Part shown: one piece after another, positions 57,109 through 64,000 of the stretch
Position numbering within the stretch: the stretch's first letter is position 1
Layout of the letters: the number at the start of each line of letters is the position of its first letter
NCBI GenBank assembly: GCA_019279435.1
Contig: JAAALK010000286.1
Coordinates: forward strand, 42,965,712 to 43,029,711
DNA from: Zizania palustris
Lineage: Eukaryota > Streptophyta > Magnoliopsida > Poales > Poaceae
Direction of reading: 5' to 3'
Length of the DNA stretch: 64,000 bases
Position numbers and translations under genes: made by a program
The notes under the pieces: model-generated
Seen by the model: only the letters and a program-made list of their open reading frames with translations
Database searches by the model: none
What the model was told of the DNA's origin: nothing

Positions 57109-59613
57109 TAGTGCCCGGATTTAATAGAATCCAGACTTTATTAAAATTCGAGAGAAAATCAATAATCACAAGATTTTCATCACATGACAACAAACGTACG
57201 ACAATCATTCGTGGTTCGTAGACCACATTATTACACAAGTGTTAATATAAAAGAAACTAAAAAAATAATATAGATGAACATCTTCTCCAGGGTCGCTTCC
57301 TTGACTAGGTCGCTACTCCAGACCCTCCTCGTCATAATACACCATCACGAAAGTAGGTTTTCCAACGGGTATGAGTACAAATGTACTCAACAAGCCACCG
57401 AGAAATACAATAATAATGCAAGGTAATAAAAAGGGGAGGTAATGGTTTAAAGTGCAGAAAAGTACAGAAGGACTGCCACCATGGGCCCCGCAGCCTTTTT
57501 TCCCGCCGTGACGACGCCCGAGATGGCTTTCGTCGTGCCGTGCGCCTGCATTACACAGTGCTAAGAGCTACCGTCTGTGGGGCCCGCGCACGTGGAGAAG
57601 TCTTGGCCAGCCTTACACCTGCGCGCGACGACTTTGACGCAGAAAGCTACTGCTGCGGCAAAAAAACTTGATCGCCCGCGGTGTTGTGCGGCCACTTCTC
57701 GGCGCCGGTGCACTGGATTGCAGCACGCAACGATGGAAGAAGGAATTCCTTCTGAAGGTCAAAGAGAATTATTTTTCGGTGGAACTCGAAAACCGAACTA
57801 AATACAATGGACTGTGGATTGTAGATTGATCTGAGAAGAACATTCACCCTATCCCAAGGGGGGTAGGGGCCTATTTATAGACGACTCCTAATACATGAAA
57901 AAGACTAATTTACCACTCTAAAATAAATTCTAAAATTCCTAAAATACCCTTGGAAAAATCAACTGACACAAATAAAAATATTCTGGACTTAAAAACTAAA
58001 TATTAATATCCTAAAAACAAAATAATCATAGGTTGTCAGTTTTGTGCCGAAACTGACAAAGCGTCCACCGTCTTCGCACCGGGTACCCGGATTAGGCCGA
58101 CCTGACCTCATAGCTTCCTCAGCCTAGCAATCGCTCGACGCCCGTGTACCTGAGTCAAACCCAGTCAACAGACTAGTGGATCCTCTGCCGCTCCTAGCCC
58201 ATGTACCCGGATTGGGCCAAACCGACTCCGCGGCTCCTCTGCCCGGCCGTCACTCGCTGGCCGTGTACCTGAGTCACACGCGCCTCAGACACGACAGGTC
58301 TTTATGTCTCCTTCTTTAACTTCCGTTGACAATCACTCATCACATCTGGAGTATCAAACCCATGCTCTTCAACATGGTTTCTCAACGGCCGTGGTGCGAT
58401 CCAACATAGCACAATGTAATTACTGTGCCGGTCGTCTTCTTCGGCGATGGCAGATGATGGTGATAGGCCTAGCAATGACGATAATGGCCTAAAACCTAAT
58501 CTAAGCATGTAAATGCAACGAGGATAGTGAGACGGTCTCGAGGGTACCGAAATCAGGTCTTGAGGTCAACGGGGCGAGGCCGACGACGAGTGGGAGAGGT
58601 GGAGGGGTTCGGGTACTCATCGGCGATGGCGTTCCGATGGCGATGAGCTTGAGCGGAGCGGTGGCCTGGGTCGTGGAGGCGACAGTGGTCACGACGGGGT
58701 GGTCAACAATGGTGGGATCGGACTCCGGCAACAATGAGCATCGGCTGGAGGCAAGACAGAGGAATGTCGCAAAAACTCGCAGGCGGCGCGCAACTCTGTC
58801 TATAGGAGGCGAATGGGAGGTGTGTTGGACGTGGAGTGCCCTGAGGGGTTTATATAGGGCACCAACGAGGGGGAACGGCGGGGCAACTGGAGTAATCGAG
58901 GAGTTAGACCCATTAACGTCGGCGATCTTAACTCGAGTAATTACCACGTTCTGGAGCTCAACGGCGAGGGGATCCGAGGGGGATCGACTGCGGGCGTTAT
59001 GGGGATTAATTTTCCGGCGTTAAACGAGGATCGGGTCCACGACGAAGGCGATCTAGGAGTAAGGGCGGCGGTCGGGGATCTCGAGAGTGTGAGGTAGACG
59101 ACGACTTGACAGGTGGGCTCCACTGGTCAGTGAGAGGGAGCGAGCGCGAGGGTTAACAGTCGGCGCCAACAAGTGGGGCCGATGCTTGCGCTGAGAAGGG
59201 GTGGCTTACAGGTGGGCCTATGGCTCGAGTGTGAGGCTGAGCGCACTGACAGGAGGGGCCTACTTGTCAGTGAGAGGGCGGCGTGATGGATGGGTTGGGC
59301 CAACCGGGGAGAGAAAAAGGGAGGGAGCGGCCCAATAGGATTAAGAATTCTTTTGTGAATAAAAATAATTATAGAAAATGATTTATAAATTATGGGCTAG
59401 TTGCAAGGTTTGGAAAAATTTATAAAAATTCTCAAAATTGTATCTTGGCCTCAGGAACATAATAGAAATTTTCCAGTCCATAACTTGAATTATTTCTCTG
59501 GATTTGTATTTACTTTGTCCTTTTTAGCTTTATAGAAAATCAAATTAATTTATTTCCTAGGAAAATATAATTTCTGGATTTATTTATATTTGGAAAATTA
59601 GGGATGTTATAGC
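57109..59613 (-). repeat. 5' LTR of the Del-like gypsy element, with an inserted copia LTR fragment
   Basis: The plus-strand ends TAGTGCCCGGATTT and AGGGATGTTATA are mutated versions of the solo LTR ends at 7955 and 11352. Shared blocks include 57292-57470 (with 8150-8300 and 32288-32465) and the GC-rich block 58400-59330. A TATATAAA box on the minus strand near 58850-58858 is a candidate promoter. Open frames 58501-58947 and 58637-59023 are GC-rich artefacts. Confidence 0.8.
57472..58390 (-). mobile_element. SIRE-type copia LTR fragment inside the Del-like LTR
   Basis: 58035-58380 matches 5490-5830 of the left copia LTR closely (CCGAAACTGACAAAGCGTCC, GCACCGGGTACCCGGATT, CGTGTACCTGAGTCA twice in the same order). 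TATAAATA lies at 57872-57879 on the minus strand, in the corresponding place. The sequence resumes Del-like LTR at about 58391. No target duplication was found, so it may be truncated. Confidence 0.65.
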
Positions 59614-59701
59614 TTCATCCCATACAGTTTTGTATTGGTTTTTTAAACGGTTCCTATAATCTTGGGCCTACAAAGATCTCGACACTTTCAAAATTGTACT
59701 C

Positions 59702-60570
59702 ATGATTCCCTTTTGCCGAACGTTGAAGGTGGCCCACCAAATCCGGTGGAATCGGCTTGACCCGGACGCTGAGGTGTTACTTCTTGATTTATTAGTACCC
59801 TGGTCACTCCACCTCTCTTCTTTACGCTTTCTATTCACTATTCATTCTTTCCCCCCGAGCTTGCCGCGTGTTCTTGCGACCGCCACCGCTCGCCGTTTTC
59901 TTCTTCTCCGCCAGCCCTATACTTTCGACATCACCAGTAATGGCCACCATCAACGCAATCCCCGAGGTAAACTTTTTGACATCCTCCTCCTTTGGTTCTT
60001 CTTAGTTCGTATGTTGCCTTTACTCACTGTTCCCTTTTTCTTTTATTTGCTTCTTTTCGTTTTGTAGAACCCGCGGAACCAAGTCGTGACCCTATGGATT
60101 TTATCAATGCCGAATCCTACCTAATCCCTTTCAAATTCTCTTCTATGCTTTCTACATTCTAGCAATCTAGTTTTGAACCCTTTCCTCCTTCTCTCCCTGG
60201 TTGGCGCGATTGGTACATTAGGGTATCAGCCTCCTACTGTCCTGATCGGGAGGAAATTGACATCAACCATTGTATCAGTCTTTCCCTTGCTGAGCCATAC
60301 CAAAATGAGCTGATGCTGGCCACCGCTTGTTATTTTTGGTCTGATTCTTTAAATGCTTTCGTCTTTGGTAATGATCCAATGAGTCCTTCCTTGCTTGACA
60401 TCTTCTTCCTGACATGCTCGACATATACTCATTGACCAACCCTTTTTTCTCCATTCTAAGCCAAACCACCGTCTCAGCACTAAATCCCTTGATAGTTGGG
60501 GCCAATACATTGCCAGGTACAACAAGAAGACTGGCCCAGTGGATGTTCGTGAACACGTAGCCTTTCTCAC
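59702..60570 (+). pseudogene. Plant-mobile-domain (PMD) type gene fragment from a Tat-type gypsy element
   Basis: Exon 1 ends at 59966 (CCCGAG then GTAAAC) and exon 2 begins at 60068 (TTTTGTAG then AACC). Exon 2 reads DPMDFINAESYLIPF, then FEPFPPSLPGWRDWYIRVSA, ISLSLAEPYQ and SLLDIFFLT, with stops and frame breaks, until similarity ends near 60570. The same gene lies inverted at 62666-63989. Such genes with a plant mobile domain are known as extra ORFs in Tat-type retrotransposons and also as host genes. The upstream frame from 59702 joins exon 1 in phase, but its start is uncertain. Confidence 0.55.
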
Positions 60571-60950
60571 CCCATACAACTCAGCTAGTGTCTTCTCTAG
60601 TCCAACCATGCTGTAATTCATGATGAACGGCTCAAAGCTCAAGGAGAGCAACGGGAGAATCACAACAATAACCAAGTATGGATCTAGTGGAGAACCCAGT
60701 CACTCTAGTATCAATGTAACTTATCATCTTGATCACATGAGTACTCTCTATATTGAATCTTATTCAATATCGGAACTTCTAATTAAGTATCAGAACTTCC
60801 GATCCGACAAACATCAGAACTTCCGATCAAGCATCAGAACTTCCGAATTTCTACAGATAGAAAACAGATCTAATCCGTTTTTCCACCATGTAACTCCATA
60901 CATGCGGGATCCATATCGAACACTACGCATGTACACTCTAATACCAATGT
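60571..60950 (-). other. Remnant interior of a copia element next to its LTR
   Basis: It ends at a PBS-like TTGGTATTAGAGTGT (minus strand, plus coordinates 60936-60950). It also carries four ATC(A/G)GAACTTCYGAT-type motifs between 60768 and 60846. No domain is readable. Confidence 0.45.
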
Positions 60951-61688
60951 TGGGGTAAGGGGAAGCTACGCTAGCCGGCAAATTCAAAAATTTCGCCCCA
61001 AAGCCTAAGAACCATGCATGTGAGGGATCATGAATTGTTACCTTCTAACGCGGGACGTGCTAGTTGCAACGGAAGAAGATGTTGGGGAAGCGCGTGCTCG
61101 CTTATCCTCGCCTACTCCACTCGTTCCCCGGCGATCCAATTGATGAAGGCGATGGTGTTCACATGAAGAAGCCCACAAACGCCACTATTAGAGCAGTGCC
61201 TCCATGGTATCCACACATATAGGGATGAGATTGATCCCACGCCAGCGTGCTAGCACCGCTCATGAGAACCGGGAGAGGTCTCAATCTTAACTCTTGAGAT
61301 CAAGAAAGGGAGAGCATGAGTTCTTGGTGGCTAGGCTTTAGATATGATCTAAACTATGAATAACTTGATAGCCAAGACCTCCTTCTCCTCTCTTTATATA
61401 GAGGTAAGAGTCTTGACCCTAATCCACATTGGGTCCTAATAGATGCAATCTGTTTCACCATCCTCGGAACTTCCGATCCTCAGATCAGAATTTTTGATTA
61501 GCACTCTCGGTCTGTAATTTTAGGAACCATCAGAACTTCTGATACCCTTATCGGAACTTCCGATTAGTGCATTTTTTCCCGATACGCATCGAAACCTCCA
61601 GTTTCAACTCTTTGTCTCTAAACTAGAAATTATCAGAACTTCCCATAGCATATCGGAACTTCTGATTTGAGCTCTCTATTTTGTAAAC
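60951..61688 (-). repeat. Copia-type LTR with many TCGGAACTTCCGA-like motifs
   Basis: The plus-strand ends TGTTGGGGTAAGG and TTTGTAAACA give TG...CA with TGTT/AACA inverted ends. A tRNA-Met-like PBS abuts the left end. Seven copies or variants of the motif RTCRGAACTTCYGAT lie between 61463 and 61667. The element appears to have inserted within a few bases of the gypsy LTR at 61692. Confidence 0.6.
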
Positions 61689-61691
61689 AAT

Positions 61692-62075
61692 TGTTGACGC
61701 CAAGATTTGGTAAAGTCCAGGGCCCACCGAGGATGCCGCACGGTCAACGAAAGTCCAGGAAGGTCCATTCAAAGATGGTCAAAGAAGCTCGTCTGTTACA
61801 ATATGGCTGGATATTGAGGAGCCGATGATGATAAGATGAAGTTTTATCCAGAATCAGTTAGAATAGATTGCTTGGGTGGCAAGTCTCTAGACTATAATTA
61901 TGTATCCATTAGTTAGATTAGAAAGACACATCTCTATCAAACAACTACTCGGCACATCGCCACCGTTGGCCTCCCAAGATTAATCCTAGTGTGATTCAAC
62001 ACTCGGAGCTAGGCTGCATCATTTCGATCTCCGATGAAGAGGTGAGTCCCGCCACCCCCGACGATCGTATCGACA
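61692..62075 (+). repeat. LTR segment of a Tat-type gypsy element (TGTTGACGCC family)
   Basis: 384 bp from TGTTGACGCC to TATCGACA, matching 31803-32184 in inverted orientation. The matching stops at 62075. Whether this is a 5' LTR of the DNA to its right or a truncated LTR is open; no clear PBS or polypurine tract is visible. Confidence 0.6.
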
Positions 62076-62665
62076 AGGGAAAACCTAGATGGAAGACGGG
62101 ATTTTGGCCACCGACAGATTATGAACGGCAGGGGTCAGTGCAGTCGAAGAGGTGGGCAGCGCCAAAGGAGTTGGGTTCGTCTGACGAACGCGAGCCCTAG
62201 TGGATCGGCATACGGCCAGGGCCGGTGCTTGACGTTTGCACACCAAACCCTTGGAATGTCTCCCACTTACCTAGGTCATGAGAGTAGGGGCATTAGTTCC
62301 CAAATTCGTAATGGATGATACTAGTCCATATCGTATCAGCCGGCCACTGGAACTTACTGAAGGTGCGTCGAGGTCATCCTCCTACAGGAGGCAAAGTTAA
62401 GAATATGAGAGGAAGGAAATGGAAACTAAGAAATAATTGAAATCCCCACCTCGGGTGCTACATCGGCTTCGCTTGAGTGAAGCTGCAGCCAATAGAGCAT
62501 CGAAGGACGATTAAAGATGTGTTGCTTCAACTCGTCCCACCATCAGCGGAAAGCGATGGGAGATTTCTAGCATGGTGTCCAAGAGGCAAAATAACTAGCA
62601 AGGATCTCGTCGGTCATATGAAAGAGGCGATCCCACTCCAAGGTATTCTTGACTTCCCCATGAGT
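62076..62665. other. Spacer between LTR segment and PMD gene
   Basis: No domain, repeat or PBS was recognised. It probably belongs to the internal noncoding part of the same retroelement. The minus strand of its right end lies downstream of the PMD gene stop. Confidence 0.35.
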
Positions 62666-63989
62666 CTAGATCTGATCAACAAAAAATAGGTGGGGAGGGA
62701 GTTGATCGAAGCCTAGTTGTCTCGCGAAGAACGACAGGTGATATAACTCATAAGAGCCTTTATGAATATGGTCATCGGTAAAGTTGATGGGCAGAAGACA
62801 AGGGAAGATCGCGATCATAAAAATACGAAGGGACTCTTCATCCCGGAAAACCTCGGGGAGGATTAGCCGATGAGGGCACTCATATTCAGAATAGTGTTCA
62901 AAGGGATACCAGAGGGTCTGATTAGAAAACCAAGGTAAAAACCTTGGAAGCAAGTGGCCGAAGAGGCAGGAGAGAAAGGAAAAGCAGAACGACATGTTGT
63001 TGCCTCGCCTAAGGAAGAATAACAACGATAGATGGGAGTAGTCGATTCTAGGACATCGATAGGAAAACGCATGCGAGTAAGAGGAGGTCCTCCCATGGCA
63101 TCGGCCGTGTATACATTAAGCCAGAGTTGGATAAACCACCACGGGTCGTTAAGGTGACTAATGGGATTACCAGCCAAGAGTTTGGTCATGTGAGATGAAG
63201 AAGATGATAAGCAGATCCAAGGAGGTATCGACCAAGAGGAACCCTCGCACAGGCAGCAAGGCATTCAACCATAAATTGGAACTAGAAAGTTGGGACCAAG
63301 GTCGATACACAAAAGACGAACCTTTCCAACCACAGGGTAAGAAAGTCTACGTGTTCACGAACATCCACCGAATCAGTCTTCTTGTGTCTGGCAATGTATC
63401 GGCCCCAACTATCAAGGGATTTGGTGCCGAGATGGTGGTTTGGCTTAGAACAGAAAAAAGAGGGGTTGGTCGATGAGTCTATGTTGAGGCAAGTCAGGAA
63501 GAAGACATCAAGCAAGGAAGGACTCATCGGACCATGACCAAAATAAAGCATTTAAGGCATTAGACCAAAAATAACAAGCAGTGGCCAGCATCGGCGATAT
63601 GGCTCGGCAAGGGAAAGACCGATACAATGGACGATGTCAATTTCCTCCCAATCAACATGGTAGGAGCCCGATACCCTAATGTACCAGTCACGCCAGCCAG
63701 GGAGAGAAGGAGGAAAGGGTTCAGAACTAGATTGACAGACTGAAGAAAGCATAAAAGAGAATTTGAAAGGGATTCAACAAGATTCAGCATTGATAAAATC
63801 CGTAGGGTCAGGATTACCCATAGGACCTAAGAAGAAACAAGACGGATGAATGCCAATAGGGATCAGAACTTGGCTCTGCAGATTCTACAAAAGGGAAAAG
63901 AAGAGAATAAAAGAAAAGGGGACTAGTGAGTAAAGGCAGCGGACGAACCAAGAAGAACTGAAGAAAGAGGAGGATGCCAAAAGTTTACC
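62666..63989 (-). pseudogene. Plant-mobile-domain (PMD) type gene, degenerate, second copy
   Basis: The end of exon 1 is at 63989 (donor GTAAAC; start beyond the window edge) and exon 2 starts at 63884 (acceptor TTTTGTAG). Readable parts in order: DFINAES, FEPFPPSLPGWRDWYIRVSG, CIGLSLAEPY, KSLDSWGRYIARHKKTDSVD, LTLWLERFVFC, then the PMD core LLAGNPISHLNDPWWFIQLW, MRFPIDVLE, FQGFYLGFL, ECPHRLILPEVFRDEE and SYELYHLSFFARQLGFDQLP, ending at 62666. Several frame changes and stops make it a pseudogene. It is more complete than the copy at 59702-60570. Confidence 0.6.
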
Positions 63990-64000
63990 TCGGGGATTGC

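Noticed and set aside
1..64000. tRNA, rRNA or other structural RNA genes
   Set aside because: None was recognised; the only tRNA-like words are the retrotransposon primer-binding sites.

Overview
The window is nuclear DNA from a grass, probably a panicoid. The reasons are GC-rich first exons with short plant introns, the families of its LTR retrotransposons (SIRE-type copia, CRM, Tat and Del-type gypsy), and the Tourist-, hAT- and foldback-type small DNA transposons. All calls come from reading the sequence; no database search was run.

Only two host genes look intact. One is a 17-exon gene on the minus strand (15779-21994) for a PUMILIO homolog 24 / Puf6-type ribosome-biogenesis protein of 657 residues. 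The other is a three-exon gene on the plus strand (26523-27124) for a 133-residue class-B GATA zinc-finger factor with a C-terminal LLM motif. A third locus, 6264-7180 on the minus strand, is a multi-exon RPA-like OB-fold pseudogene whose splice sites are still readable. Several small transposons lie between the genes (14507-15261, 22682-23016, about 23060-23545, 28167-28589, 28988-29130, 29468-29960, 30015-30585) and one hAT element lies inside intron 5 of the PUMILIO gene (19413-20328).

The left end (1-5883) is the 5' part of a degenerate SIRE-type copia element on the minus strand with its 2.26-kb LTR. 7955-11352 is a 3.4-kb solo gypsy LTR with an exact 5-bp target duplication.

The right half (31.1-64.0 kb) is a nested heap of retrotransposons. 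A damaged Del-like gypsy element on the minus strand (gag/protease at 35480-37009 and 56010-56967, LTR at 57109-59613) carries a Tourist-like MITE (37010-37277 plus 55920-56009, TAA duplication). A complete SIRE-type copia element (37278-55914, duplication GAAAC) sits in the MITE. A nearly pristine CRM-type gypsy element on the plus strand (45162-52769, duplication CGAAT) sits in the copia gag gene. The CRM element has 931-bp LTRs with two differences noticed and an open 1688-residue gag-pol frame that runs 98 codons into the 3' LTR. When the CRM insertion is ignored, the copia polyprotein is one continuous frame of 1877 codons broken only by three stop codons. The Del-like element is joined in frame to a Tat-lineage pol fragment (33102-35480). 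The far right holds two inverted copies of a plant-mobile-domain (PMD) gene typical of Tat-type elements and a copia LTR carrying many copies of a TCGGAACTTCCGA-like motif.

The reading shows no CRISPR, operon or prokaryote-like system. The most informative features are the order of nesting, the youth of the CRM element, the splicing relics of the RPA-like gene, and the hairpin and hAT insertions inside the introns of the PUMILIO gene.
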